Assembly (NCBI RefSeq): GCF_900103365.1
Contig: NZ_LT629703.1
Span: 6,682,501-6,746,500, forward strand
Reading direction: 5' to 3'
Source: Afipia sp. GAS231
Lineage (GTDB): Bacteria > Pseudomonadota > Alphaproteobacteria > Rhizobiales > Xanthobacteraceae
Length of the DNA stretch: 64,000 nucleotides
Of the stretch, positions 34,451 to 44,868 are shown in pieces. The translations under genes were made by a program, and so were the position numbers. Position 1 is the stretch's first letter; each line of letters starts with the position of its first letter. The notes beneath the pieces were generated by a model. The model worked only from the letters and a program-made list of their open reading frames with translations, ran no database searches and had not been told where the DNA came from.

Positions 34451-35104
34451 CTAGTGGGACCTCTCGCGCCGGGCAGGCGACAACGCCGACAGCAATCTGC
34501 CGGAGCCCGAAAGCGACGGGACATCGTTGGCCGGCTGCCCGGATCCAGGCTGCGGCAAAGTGAGGGTGACGGTCTGTTGATCCTTTTCCAGGGTGGCTTG
34601 GCGGGCTTGAACCGAACCCAGCTTCCAACCCTGGTAATAGTCACCGGTCTTTAGCCGAAGAGCTGCCTTGGTTGACGGATTCAAGAATATCCCGAAACTC
34701 TCGTAGCTGGTTGCAATGGTGCCGACCAAAGAGAGCTGCGGATGTTCGGGCTCTTGCGGCTTTGGTGCACTTGCGACCGGTTTATGGATCGGGTTCGGCT
34801 TGGCCGCGGGCGGTCGCCGCGATGGCGAGAAGATTGGCCGTTCGCGTGTGCCGGACAATACGATGAGCGGGATCGCCCACAGCGGGTTGCCACTCAGCGT
34901 TCGGTCCTGCATTGGCACGGCCACGGCTGGAGCTCTAACGACGTCCTCGGGTGCGACAGATTTTTCCCAGACGGCCGGTGTCGCCGGTGATCCGAGCAAT
35001 CGGGCATCATCGGACAGCGCATCCGCGATGGCGGAGGTCAGCGCCGAGGTACCATGCGGGGGTAGCGCCAGCACCACGATACCCATCGCCAATCTCAGCA
35101 TCAT
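34451..35104 (-). CDS. Hypothetical exported protein with a GspC/PilP-like core
   Basis: 217 residues from the ATG at 35104, which follows GGGAGG and begins a signal-like hydrophobic segment (LRLAMGIVVLALPPHGTSAL). A Pro-rich linker (RPIFSPSRRPPAAKPNPIHK) leads to a compact beta domain (HPQLSLVGTIATSYESFGIF, then RLKTGDYYQGWKLGSVQARQ). This RPIF-plus-LVGTI pattern resembles the homology region of type II secretion GspC or pilus PilP proteins. No other secretion genes are near, so the role is uncertain. Confidence 0.6.
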   Translation of the reverse strand: MMLRLAMGIVVLALPPHGTSALTSAIADALSDDARLLGSPATPAVWEKSVAPEDVVRAPAVAVPMQDRTLSGNPLWAIPLIVLSGTRERPIFSPSRRPPAAKPNPIHKPVASAPKPQEPEHPQLSLVGTIATSYESFGIFLNPSTKAALRLKTGDYYQGWKLGSVQARQATLEKDQQTVTLTLPQPGSGQPANDVPSLSGSGRLLSALSPARRERSH

Positions 35105-35385
35105 GTGCCTCCCGCAGTCAGTTATTGAACCGAACCATGACAACAGTGCGAAATCGCAGAAGGTGCGCGTTTCCGCGCAGGGCAAGATTGCTAACCCCGC
35201 CAGGTCGGGCCCGAATCGCGGCCTACGACTTTCGTTTAATCAGTGCAGTCATGCCTTTGTCGCGTATTCGAACGGCCGACTTCCGTGTTAAAGCCCCGCC
35301 AGAGCGCCCCGGAACACGTGGAATTCGCCCCTCCGGAGGAACGCTTGAGCATTATGGGAAACGCCCCGTCTCAAGGAGAGATTGA

Positions 35386-36474
<1,089 letters not shown>

Positions 36475-36480
36475 TACGTA

Positions 36481-36538
36481 GCGTTTTCGAGCGAAGCGGG
36501 TCCCGGTTCGCGTCAGGAAAACGCGTCAAAAAGAAAAG
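36481..36538 (+). repeat. Dispersed bradyrhizobial intergenic repeat
   Basis: GCGTTTTCGAGCGAAGCGGG followed by CGGTTCGCGTCAGGAAAACGCGTCA (split here for length: CGGTTCGCG, then AAAACGCGTC) is a wording repeated many times in Bradyrhizobium genomes. GCGTTTTC and GAAAACGC form its inverted ends. It lies just after the first dctP gene. Confidence 0.7.
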
Positions 36539-36569
36539 TTAGAGCCTGGTCCTGCGGACCAGGCTCTAA
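36539..36569. terminator. Perfect 14-bp hairpin between the dctP genes
   Basis: TTAGAGCCTGGTCC and GGACCAGGCTCTAA are perfect reverse complements around a TGC loop. There is no U-tract, so it is either an RNA-stabilising stem or part of the adjoining dispersed repeat. Confidence 0.6.
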
Positions 36570-36588
36570 ATCCAAAGTCGCAAGAACC

Positions 36589-36620
36589 AGCCCGGTCTCG
36601 TTGAGAGATCGGGCTTTTTT
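36589..36620 (+). terminator. Intrinsic terminator between the dctP genes
   Basis: AGCCCGGTCTC pairs with GAGATCGGGCT (one wobble pair) and is followed by TTTTTT. It should end transcripts from the first dctP gene. Confidence 0.8.
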
Positions 36621-36726
36621 GCGTTTTTTGGACCTGTTCGGGATGGATATCGCCAACCGGATGTTCCATGCTGGCCGCAGGCCTCGACACGAAGGCTGAA
36701 TGACACAACCGATAGGGATGGATTCC

Positions 36727-37815
36727 ATGAAGCGAAGAGACTTTATCAAGGTCACCGGCCTCGGTGCCGCGGGCGCGGCGACCTTGGCGGCGCCGGCGAT
36801 CGCGCAGTCGATGCCGGAGATCAAGTGGCGCATGACGACGAGCTGGCCGAAATCGCTCGATACGCTGCATGGCGGCGCCGAGATGATGGCCAAGGTGGTC
36901 GGCGAAGCCACCGACAACAAATTCCAGATCCAGACTTTTGCGGCAGGCGAGATCGTTCCGGGCCTGCAGGTGCTCGACGCGGTGCAGAACGGCACCGTCG
37001 AAATGGGCCACACCGCCTCCTACTATTATTTCGGCAAGGACCCGGCCTTCACGTTCGGCTCGTCGGTGCCGTTCGGGCCGAACTCGCGCATCAACCAGGC
37101 CTGGTACATGCTGGGCGGCGGCAAGGACCTCCTGAACGAGTTCTACAAGAGCTACAACGTCACCTCGCTTTTGGCCGGCAACACCGGCTGCCAGATGGGC
37201 GGTTGGTTCCGCAAGGAGATCAACACCGTCGACGACCTCAAGGGGCTGAAATTCCGCATCGGCGGCTTCGCCGGCCGCGTGCTGCAGAAGCTCGGTTGCG
37301 TCCCGCAGCAGCTTGCGGGCGGCGACATCTATCCGGCGCTGGAGAAGGGCACGATCGACGGCGCCGAGTGGGTCGGCCCCTATGACGACGAGAAGCTCGG
37401 CTTCTTCAAGGTCGCGCCGCACTACTACTATCCCGGCTGGTGGGAAGGCGGCCCGATGCTGCTGGCGATCGTCAACCTCGACAAGTGGAACGCGCTGCCG
37501 AAATATTATCAGAGCGTGCTCGAACAGGCCGGCCATCTCGCCAACAACTGGATGATGGCCCGATACGACCAGGCCAACCCGATGGCGCTGAAGAAGCTGC
37601 TCGCCGCCGGTACCAAGCTGCACGCATTTCCGCCCGCGGTGATGGAAGCCTCCCTCAAGGCGGCAAGGGAGCTGCACAGCGAAGTGGCCGCGACCAATCC
37701 CAACTTCAAGAAGCTCCTGGAGTCGCTGACCAGCTTCTCCAACAACGGCTACCAGTGGTTCCAGGTCGCCGAAGTCGGCTACGACAATTTCATGGCGCGT
37801 CACTCGCAGAGCTGA
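36727..37815 (+). CDS. TRAP transporter solute-binding protein, DctP type, second copy
   Basis: 362 residues from the ATG at 36727, the same length as the upstream paralogue, which supports this start over in-frame ATGs at 36700 and 36718. The signal is MKRRDFIKVTGLGAAGAATL. The mature protein keeps IKWRMTTSWPKSLDTLHGGA, LKFRIGGFAGRVLQKLG and [20 protein letters not shown]. The two copies are highly similar throughout, a tandem duplication. Differences cluster in the mid-section (residues 125-170), so they may bind different ligands. Confidence 0.92.
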   Translation: MKRRDFIKVTGLGAAGAATLAAPAIAQSMPEIKWRMTTSWPKSLDTLHGGAEMMAKVVGEATDNKFQIQTFAAGEIVPGLQVLDAVQNGTVEMGHTASYYYFGKDPAFTFGSSVPFGPNSRINQAWYMLGGGKDLLNEFYKSYNVTSLLAGNTGCQMGGWFRKEINTVDDLKGLKFRIGGFAGRVLQKLGCVPQQLAGGDIYPALEKGTIDGAEWVGPYDDEKLGFFKVAPHYYYPGWWEGGPMLLAIVNLDKWNALPKYYQSVLEQAGHLANNWMMARYDQANPMALKKLLAAGTKLHAFPPAVMEASLKAARELHSEVAATNPNFKKLLESLTSFSNNGYQWFQVAEVGYDNFMARHSQS

Positions 37816-37834
37816 TCGACGCGCGCAGGTTAAC

Positions 37835-37856
37835 CCCCGGAGCGACTGCTCCGGGG
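37835..37856 (+). terminator. Hairpin after the second dctP gene
   Basis: CCCCGGAGC-GACT-GCTCCGGGG forms a 9-bp stem 19 bases after the dctP stop, without a clear U-tract. It is almost identical to the hairpin at 49826-49851 beyond dctM. Confidence 0.65.
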
Positions 37857-37962
37857 AGCTCGTTTGCGAGTTTGCCTGCAGCAGATGCTTGCGGGTTGCA
37901 AAAAATACTACCGTTCTGTCGGACGGGTGCTATCCTTCGCAGGGTGGAAACGGTGGCACCAG

Positions 37963-38235
37963 ATGCGGATCCTCGGCCTCTTCCTTCGGACGACATTTCT
38001 CGTCATTGTGTTGGTGGTCACGGCCCGTGTCGCAAGTCCGCAAACCGAAAAACTTTGGTCGGCATACGATACGCCTGCCGATTTATTTCGCATCGTCCTG
38101 GGCGCGGCGGTGTGCGTCTTCCTCGCTGTCCAGATTTTTCGCTATTCCAGGGACCCGGCAGACATGCGCAACTGGGTCGTCATCGGACTAGCCGCGGTGC
38201 CCCTTGCGCTGCTTTGCGCCGTGGTCATCTGGTAG
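37963..38235 (+). CDS. Small hypothetical membrane protein
   Basis: 90 residues from the ATG at 37963. Three hydrophobic helices are visible: about 4-22 (LFLRTTFLVIVLVVTARVAS), 38-55 (RIVLGAAVCVFLAVQIF) and 68-88 (VVIGLAAVPLALLCAVVIW). The frame is open upstream but that part is not protein-like. I recognise no family. It lies between the second dctP gene and the convergent efflux operon. Multi-helix small proteins of this type are common in Bradyrhizobium. Confidence 0.55.
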   Translation: MRILGLFLRTTFLVIVLVVTARVASPQTEKLWSAYDTPADLFRIVLGAAVCVFLAVQIFRYSRDPADMRNWVVIGLAAVPLALLCAVVIW

Positions 38236-38287
38236 CCGCCGGCGCTGGATCATGCCGGGAGGCCGCGCCCCGGGTGGAGGCGGGCAA

Positions 38288-39880
38288 CTATTTGGCGTCG
38301 GTCACCTGCACGGCTGCAAGATGCTTGTCTCCCGTGACGCATTCGCGCCAGACCGGTGTTGTGCACTCTGCAGGCCAGCCGCCGCCGAGCGCCATGAAGA
38401 GCGCCGCTGTGTCCGACAGCCGCGTGGCCTGGGCCTGCACGCGAGCGATCGAAGCGTTCAGATAAGCCTGCTGGGCGTTCAGCACGGTGACCTGGTTGAT
38501 TTGTCCCAGCACGAGCTGTTTTTGCACGATTTCGAGGGAGGCTTTGGCGGCATTTTCGGCCTTGATGGCGGCTTGCACGGCGCGCGCATCCGCTTGCAGG
38601 CTGCGTAAGGCGTCGGCGACGTTTTGCAGCGCGGTGATAACAGCCTGACGGTAAAGCGCGCCCGCCTGGTCCAGCGTGGCCTCGGCAGCCTTCTGCCGAT
38701 GGTACAGCGTGAAGCCGTCAAACACCGTCTGCGATGCGCTTCCGGCGACCGTATAGAACAGTGTCCCCGGCGTGAACAGCTGGGCGAGCTTGAAGGCGCT
38801 GGTGCCCGGATTGCCTGTTATCGCGAGGTTGGGCAGCCGTGCAGCTATCGCAACACCGACCAGGGCGCCTGCCGAGTGCAGGTTGGCCTCGGCGGCCCTG
38901 ACGTCCGGGCGCTGCGCCACCAGCGTGCTCGGCAGGCTCACCGGCAAATTCGTCGGTAGCGCGAGGTGTTGCAGATCGAACTTCTGCAGGATCTCGTCGG
39001 CCGAGAATTGCCCGGCAAGGGCGGTCAGAAGGTCGCGCTGGATGGCGAGCTGTTTCTGCAACGGCGGCAGGATCTGCTCGACCTGGGCCAGCGCCGTTTC
39101 CTGGGTCAGCACGTCGACCTGCGCCGCCGAACCGGCGGCGAACTGGCTCTTGAGGATCCCCAGGATGTCGCGCTCGATCTTGACGATGCGCTCGGCGGCG
39201 GCGATCTGGCCCCGCAGCGAGGCCTCCTGGATCGCAGCGGTGACGACATTGGCGGTCAGCGCCAGATACGCCGCCTCAAGCTGGAACTGGGCCTGCTCGG
39301 TGACGGCGTCCAGGCTTTCGACCGCGCGAATGTTCTGGCCCCAGATATCAGGCACGAAGCTGATGTTGAGCTGGGCGGTGTGCAGGGTGTAGCGCGTCTG
39401 CGACGGATCGGCGGGGCCGTTCTGGGTCGCCATGTTGGAGAATTGCTGGTCGGCCGCGGTGTAGTTGGCGCCGACCTGCGGAAAGAACAGCCCGCGCTGC
39501 GCGAGCGCATTGAAATTTGCCACCCGGATCGCGGCTTCGGCCGATTGCAGCGACGGATTGTGCTCGACCGACAGCCGGATCAGCTGATTGAGCGGCGCTG
39601 ATCGAAACGCCGACCACCAGCGCGTGGAGATATCCGCGCCGCTGACGAAATGTTGCGCCGCCACGCCTGGGCCACCCGCTTCAGCGCTCGGTGACTTCAA
39701 CGGCTCCGGGGTGTAGCCCGTCACCTCCGGGGCCGGCGGTGGAACAAAGTTTGGACCGACCGCACAGCTTGCCAGCAGGAGGCTGCCGGCTGCGGCGGCC
39801 AGCGCGCGCGGCCACGCGGCGCGGCGCCTGCAACAAGCAACGACAGAAATCATCGTGAGGACGTTGCGGGTCAACGGCAT
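38288..39880 (-). CDS. Outer-membrane efflux lipoprotein (TolC/NodT family)
   Basis: 530 residues from the ATG at 39880, 4 bases after the RND gene stop. The lipobox LLLASCAVGPNF sets the lipidated cysteine near residue 39. WWSAFRSAPLNQLIRLSVEH and the duplicated helical repeats, including AEANLHSAGALVGVAIAARL, are typical of outer-membrane factors. It forms the trimeric exit duct for the RND pump encoded upstream. Gene order is adaptor, pump, duct, all on the minus strand. Confidence 0.9.
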   Translation of the reverse strand: MPLTRNVLTMISVVACCRRRAAWPRALAAAAGSLLLASCAVGPNFVPPPAPEVTGYTPEPLKSPSAEAGGPGVAAQHFVSGADISTRWWSAFRSAPLNQLIRLSVEHNPSLQSAEAAIRVANFNALAQRGLFFPQVGANYTAADQQFSNMATQNGPADPSQTRYTLHTAQLNISFVPDIWGQNIRAVESLDAVTEQAQFQLEAAYLALTANVVTAAIQEASLRGQIAAAERIVKIERDILGILKSQFAAGSAAQVDVLTQETALAQVEQILPPLQKQLAIQRDLLTALAGQFSADEILQKFDLQHLALPTNLPVSLPSTLVAQRPDVRAAEANLHSAGALVGVAIAARLPNLAITGNPGTSAFKLAQLFTPGTLFYTVAGSASQTVFDGFTLYHRQKAAEATLDQAGALYRQAVITALQNVADALRSLQADARAVQAAIKAENAAKASLEIVQKQLVLGQINQVTVLNAQQAYLNASIARVQAQATRLSDTAALFMALGGGWPAECTTPVWRECVTGDKHLAAVQVTDAK

Positions 39881-39884
39881 CCTC

Positions 39885-42800
39885 TCAACTTGCCGTTTCC
39901 GGCGGGGTGGCGGGGGCTTCTTGATCGGCGACAGGTGTCTCCCTGGACAGAAAAATCTTGCGTAGGGCAGGCGCCACGACAAGCAGCAGCAACGGACCGA
40001 TGAACATGCCGCCGACGACAACGGTCGCGAGCGGCCTCTGCACCTGGCTTCCGATGCCATGTGACAGCGCCGCCGGAAACAAGCCGACGCCGGCCGACAG
40101 CGCGGTCATCAGCATAGGGCGCATGCGCTGTTCCGACCCGTTGAAGACGGCGTCGGTGATGCTCATTCCCGAGGCCCGTAACTCGCGGAAGTAGGTGATG
40201 TTGAGAATGCCGTCCATGACGGCGACACCGAACAGCGAGATGAAGCCGATCGCCGCCGAAATGCTGAAGTCGAGATCGGCGAGGTAGAGCGCGATCAGCC
40301 CTCCGCCGATGGCAAATGGAATGCCGGCAAGCGCCAGCAAGCTGTCGCGCAGCGAATTGAACAGGCTGTAGAGCAGCACGAAGATGAGCAGCAGCGTGAT
40401 CGGTACGACGATCAGGAGGCGGGCTTTCGCCGCCTCGAGGTTGTCGAACTCGCCGGACCAGATGATGCGATAGCCGGTTGGAAGCTGGACGGCCTGTGCG
40501 ACGCGCTGCTGCGCCTCCGCCACCGTACTGCCGAGATCGCGGCCACGGACGCTGAATTTGATCGGGATATAACGCTGGCTGCGCTCGCGGTAGATAAACA
40601 GCGCACCGGTGTCGAGGGAAATATCGGCAAGTTCGCTGAGAGAAATGTAAGCGTTGCTGCCGGAGGGGGTCTGGTAGGCAACCTTGATCTCGCGCACCGC
40701 GTCGATGCTTCGCCGGAACCTGGCGTCAAGGCGAACCGCGACTCCGAAGGAGCGGTCGCCCTCCAGCACGGTCGTTGCGATGGTGCCCCCCAGCGCCGCC
40801 TGCACCACGGTGGTGACGTCGCCAGTGTTGAGGCCGTAGCGGGCGGCCTTTTCCCGGTTGACCCTGATATTGAGGTTGGGTTGTCCGACCAGATGGAAGA
40901 CGCCGAGGTCGGCGACGCCGCGGACCTTGGCCATTTCCTCGGCCACCTTGCCGGCGAGCTGTTCGAGCACGTCGAGATTGGGTCCAATGACCTTCACCGA
41001 GTTCGCGCCTTTCACTCCGGAGAGGGCTTCCTCGATATTGTCCTGGATGTACTGGGAGAAGTTAAGCGTGACGCCGGGCAACTCCTCGTCAAACTCCTTC
41101 TGCAGCTGCTCGGTAAGCTTTTCCTTGGTCAAGCCGGGCGGCCACTCGTCGAATGGCTTGATCGGCGCGAACAGTTCAACGTTGGAAAACGCCGAAGCGT
41201 CGCTGCCGTTATCGGGGCGGCCATGCTGCGAAACGACCGTGATGATCTCCGGATGGCGTAGCAGGATTTCGCGCATCCTGCGCGTCGGTTCGGTGCCGGC
41301 GTCGAGCGCGATGGTCGGCGGCATCGTGGCGCGGATCCAGAAATTTCCTTCCTCCAGCGCCGGCAGGAATTCGCTGCCGAGCCGGCTTGCCGCCAGGGTG
41401 CTGATGCCAAGGAAGATGACTCCGGCAATGACGGCAACCTTCACGTTGGCGAGCGACCAGCGCAGCACCGGCGTGTAGGCCTTGCGCAACCCGCGCACGA
41501 TGAACGTCTCCGCTTCCGCGATATGTTTCGGCAGCAGCAGGGAGGCCAACACCGGCGTCACCGTGAAGGTCGCAAGCAGTGCGCCGGCGAGGGCGTACCC
41601 GTAGGTACGCGCCATCGGCCCGAAGATCTGGCCCTCGACGCCCTGCATCGTGAACAGCGGCACGAAAGCCGTAACCGTGATGGCGGCGGTGAAGAAAACG
41701 GCCTTGTCGACCTGGAGCGCGCTGACGAAGATCATCCGCAGTCGGTCGCTCCAGCGCGCCGCGGACGGTTGGCCGTGGGTCGAGGCGGTCGGATCGGCAC
41801 CCCAGTAGCCTTCCGATAGATGTTGCAGGACCCGCTGGCGATTTTCCGCATTCGATTGGAAATTGCGAAAGATGTTTTCCATCATGATGACGGCAGAATC
41901 GACGATGATGCCGAAATCCACCGCGCCGAGCGACAACAGGTTGGCATCTTCGCCCTGCAGAACCAGGATGATGATGGCGAAGAACAGCGCGAACGGAATA
42001 TTGACGCTCACAATCAGGGCGCTGCGCAGATCGCCGAGGAAGATCCACTGGATCAGGAATACGAGAATGCAGCCGAACACCAGGTTGTGCATGACGGTGT
42101 GGGTGGTGACACCCACCAGTGAACTGCGGTCATAGTAGGATACGATCTTCACGCCTGGTGGCAGGGTGCCGTCGCTGTTGATCTTGGCGACCTCTTCCTG
42201 CACCTTGGGGATGATGTCGTTGGTGTGCTGGGTGCGGCCCATGACCACGATCGCAGCGGCGACGTCGTCATCCTTGTCCTTGCCGGCGATTCCAAGCCTC
42301 GGCACATAGCCGACCGAGACCTTGGCAACGTCCTTGATCTGGATCGGAAGCCCGCCTGACTGGCTGAGCACGATGTTCTGGATATCTTCGACCTTGTATC
42401 CCTTGGTGACGTCGTCGGCGCCGCCGGAGTCGATCAGGCCGATGCCCCGAATGTTGACCGACTGCTGACCGATGGCGATCTCGCGGCCGCCAACATTGAC
42501 GTTGGCGTTTCCGAGCGCCGAGACCAGCTGCGGCACAGTGATATTGTAGCCTTCCAGCTTTTGCAGGTCGGCATCGACCTGGAACTGCTTTGTGGTGCCG
42601 CCCCATGAATTGATCTGCACCACGCCGGGAATGGTCATGAGGCGGCGGGTCACCACATAGTCCTGCAGCGTCCTCAAATTGGTCAGACCGAAATTGGGCG
42701 GACCGACCAGCTGATAGCGGTAGATCTCGCCCACCAGGCTCGACTGCTGAATGGTCGGAACGAGATTGCCGGGCAACTGGATATTCTGCTGGATGCTGTT

Positions 42801-43133
42801 GGCGGCTTGCGTCAGCGCGAAATAGTAGTCGACGCCGTATCGGAAGGTGACGCGCACAAAGGACAGGCCGTAAAACGACGTCGAGCGGATGTTGACGACG
42901 CCCGGCGTGGGATACAGCCCGACCTCCATCGGGATCGTGTAGTATTTCTCCATCTCCTCCGCGGACAGACCCGGTGCCTGGGCGGTGATCTCAAGGATTA
43001 CCGGTGCCGGATTCGGATAGGCCTCGATGTTCAGTTTGGTGAAGGCGGCGATGCCGGCGGCGCAGAAAACCACCAGGCCAAGCACGATGATGGCGCTGCG
43101 GGTCAGACCGAATTGAATGATGCTCTTGACCAA
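39885..43133 (-). CDS. RND efflux pump, heavy-metal (CzcA/CusA) type
   Basis: 1082 residues, close to the usual 1030-1070. It starts MVKSIIQFGLTRSAIIVLGL. GAVDFGIIVDSAVIMMEN in transmembrane helix 4 is the DFG-x3-D...EN motif of HME-type RND pumps, unlike the DD motif of multidrug pumps. A second set of helices has GLFPAALSHGIGSQVQRPLA near the C-terminus. Proton flow drives export of cations across both membranes with the adaptor and outer-membrane partners. The metal (Cu/Ag versus Zn/Co/Ni) is not certain from the sequence. Confidence 0.9.
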   Translation of the reverse strand: MVKSIIQFGLTRSAIIVLGLVVFCAAGIAAFTKLNIEAYPNPAPVILEITAQAPGLSAEEMEKYYTIPMEVGLYPTPGVVNIRSTSFYGLSFVRVTFRYGVDYYFALTQAANSIQQNIQLPGNLVPTIQQSSLVGEIYRYQLVGPPNFGLTNLRTLQDYVVTRRLMTIPGVVQINSWGGTTKQFQVDADLQKLEGYNITVPQLVSALGNANVNVGGREIAIGQQSVNIRGIGLIDSGGADDVTKGYKVEDIQNIVLSQSGGLPIQIKDVAKVSVGYVPRLGIAGKDKDDDVAAAIVVMGRTQHTNDIIPKVQEEVAKINSDGTLPPGVKIVSYYDRSSLVGVTTHTVMHNLVFGCILVFLIQWIFLGDLRSALIVSVNIPFALFFAIIILVLQGEDANLLSLGAVDFGIIVDSAVIMMENIFRNFQSNAENRQRVLQHLSEGYWGADPTASTHGQPSAARWSDRLRMIFVSALQVDKAVFFTAAITVTAFVPLFTMQGVEGQIFGPMARTYGYALAGALLATFTVTPVLASLLLPKHIAEAETFIVRGLRKAYTPVLRWSLANVKVAVIAGVIFLGISTLAASRLGSEFLPALEEGNFWIRATMPPTIALDAGTEPTRRMREILLRHPEIITVVSQHGRPDNGSDASAFSNVELFAPIKPFDEWPPGLTKEKLTEQLQKEFDEELPGVTLNFSQYIQDNIEEALSGVKGANSVKVIGPNLDVLEQLAGKVAEEMAKVRGVADLGVFHLVGQPNLNIRVNREKAARYGLNTGDVTTVVQAALGGTIATTVLEGDRSFGVAVRLDARFRRSIDAVREIKVAYQTPSGSNAYISLSELADISLDTGALFIYRERSQRYIPIKFSVRGRDLGSTVAEAQQRVAQAVQLPTGYRIIWSGEFDNLEAAKARLLIVVPITLLLIFVLLYSLFNSLRDSLLALAGIPFAIGGGLIALYLADLDFSISAAIGFISLFGVAVMDGILNITYFRELRASGMSITDAVFNGSEQRMRPMLMTALSAGVGLFPAALSHGIGSQVQRPLATVVVGGMFIGPLLLLVVAPALRKIFLSRETPVADQEAPATPPETAS

Positions 43134-43245
43134 AACTGCACACTTGCTTTCGAACTGCGGCCGGCACCGCTAACCGCCGGTTTCGGCCAATCGCAAGCGC
43201 GCATTTTCCTCGGTGAGGCGCGTCTTGCGGTATGCTCGCCACCCG

Positions 43246-44466
43246 CTACCCTGTGATCGCGTTGGCAAATTTGTTGCTGAGAAAGATCGCGCCCGTCGAA
43301 GCAACCTGCTCTCCGAGGTCGAGGCCAGCCAGAATCTGGATCCATCCATCCTGCTCGAGGCCGGTCTTCACCGTGCGCCGCTCGAAACGCCGCTGGTCGG
43401 TCGTGACCCACGCGGTCATTGTTCCGTCGCCCTCGCGCACGATCGCCTCTGCGGGCACCGCAACGGTCACTTTGGGAGGCTCCGTTTCAATGCTGAAGTT
43501 TGCCAGCATACCGGCACGAAGCTTATGCTGGGGGTCCTGGACCACCGAGCGCACCAACTGACGGTGAGAACTCGGGTCGATGTTCATGCCAATCGTCGTG
43601 ACATATCCGCGGAACGCAATTTCGGGATAGGCCGGTACCCTCACTTCCACCGGTTGCCCCAGCCTGTAGGCGGGCGCGTCGGTTTCGATCACATTGGCGA
43701 CCATCCACATGGTGGACAAGTCGGCCAGCGTATACGGGGCGGGAGCGTTGCCGGGTTGAACGTAGAGCCCCGGGGCAGCGTTCCGGGCTATGATCTGGCC
43801 CGAGATCGGGCTCGGCACGATAAGGGTCGAATCGAGCTTGCGTTCTGCCACGATGCGGTCGATCTCGACGTCGGTCTTTCCGAAGATCCGTACCGCGTCG
43901 CGCGCGGCTTTGAAGTTGCCTTCCGCCGTCTGCTGGTCGGAGGTGGCTTGATCGACATCCTTCTGAGCGCCTCCGCCGGTTCTGAGCAGTTGCTTCACGC
44001 GGGCCAGCGTCCGCGTCTGCAGCTCGAGCACGCCCGCAGAAGCGAGCAGCGAAGATTCCGCCTGCAACAGATCGGGACTGTCGATGGTGAACAGGGTGTC
44101 TCCCTTGTTGACCTCGTCACCAACGTTGAAGGGCGTATCGACGATCCTGCCCGGGTTGGTCGTGAACGCCTGCACCAGCATGTTCTGGTTGAAGTCGATC
44201 GAGCCCACCGCGTTCTTGAGAACGTTGAAAGCGCGCGGCTCGACCGGCCTGACCTTGAAGGCCGCGGCCTGTTTTTCGCTAATGTCGACATAGTGCTGCT
44301 CGGCGCTGACATCCGATTTCGAGATCGTCTGGGCAGCCATCGTCTGGGCAGCCTTGGCAGTCGAAGTATTGGTGGCATGAGGCATCATCCATGCACCGGT
44401 CAGCAGGCCGGCTGCCGCGATCGCGGATGCTGCATAGCCTGCATGTTTGGGACGAAATGACGCCAC
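43246..44466 (-). CDS. RND periplasmic adaptor (membrane fusion) protein
   Basis: 406 residues. A signal/anchor (residues 10-30) is followed by a split lipoyl domain (GRIVDTPFNVGDEVNKGDTL, then STLIVPSPISGQIIARNAA) around a long alpha-hairpin (about 125-200), and beta-barrel and proximal domains. This fits CusB/CzcB-type adaptors, but the Met- or His-rich metal-binding N-terminus is short. It is the first gene of the pump operon and is divergent from its presumed two-component system. The 3' end is 112 bases from the pump gene. Confidence 0.9.
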   Translation of the reverse strand: MASFRPKHAGYAASAIAAAGLLTGAWMMPHATNTSTAKAAQTMAAQTISKSDVSAEQHYVDISEKQAAAFKVRPVEPRAFNVLKNAVGSIDFNQNMLVQAFTTNPGRIVDTPFNVGDEVNKGDTLFTIDSPDLLQAESSLLASAGVLELQTRTLARVKQLLRTGGGAQKDVDQATSDQQTAEGNFKAARDAVRIFGKTDVEIDRIVAERKLDSTLIVPSPISGQIIARNAAPGLYVQPGNAPAPYTLADLSTMWMVANVIETDAPAYRLGQPVEVRVPAYPEIAFRGYVTTIGMNIDPSSHRQLVRSVVQDPQHKLRAGMLANFSIETEPPKVTVAVPAEAIVREGDGTMTAWVTTDQRRFERRTVKTGLEQDGWIQILAGLDLGEQVASTGAIFLSNKFANAITG

Positions 44467-44868
44467 TGATCTTGTCCGTTCTTGTTCGCTTCAGGCGCTG
44501 CCGCGCACGAAATGAAATCCGTTGCATTTTGCCCACGGCGATACGCCTGCCGGCAACGGGAACGTGTTATCAAGGCTAGCTTACATCAACCTTACAAGTG
44601 GGTTGCGAATAGCAGGAATGAAAAGCAATTTTTGTCGGCCGGCGCGGTGCATTTATAGGAAACGCTGTTTCATTAGTATAAAAAAGATAGCGCGATTTGC
44701 TCGACTGAATGAGTCTGATTAAATGTAGATCGTTTGCATAGTGCAGCTGCCCAAGAGTCGGTCGGTTTGAATTTTTTTGATTGGATTTGCGCAATGGGGA
44801 ATACGCTATCGGCGTTACACGGCGCGGTCGAAAAACGGCCCGGTGTCCTGTGATGGCAGGTTGAATGG
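44467..44868. other. AT-rich divergent promoter region of the efflux operon and its two-component system
   Basis: 402 bases with no gene. It includes an 11-bp-period direct repeat at 44580-44596 and AT-rich stretches (TTATAGGAAACGCTG, TTAGTATAAAAAAG, TTTGAATTTTTTTG) suited to promoters. Confidence 0.55.
44580..44596. promoter_or_regulatory. CTTACA direct repeat, candidate OmpR-type response regulator box
   Basis: CTTACA-TCAAC-CTTACA repeats with an 11-bp period, the geometry bound by dimers of OmpR/PhoB-type regulators. It lies 114 bases before the adaptor gene. The neighbouring response regulator at 44869 is the natural candidate. Confidence 0.5.
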
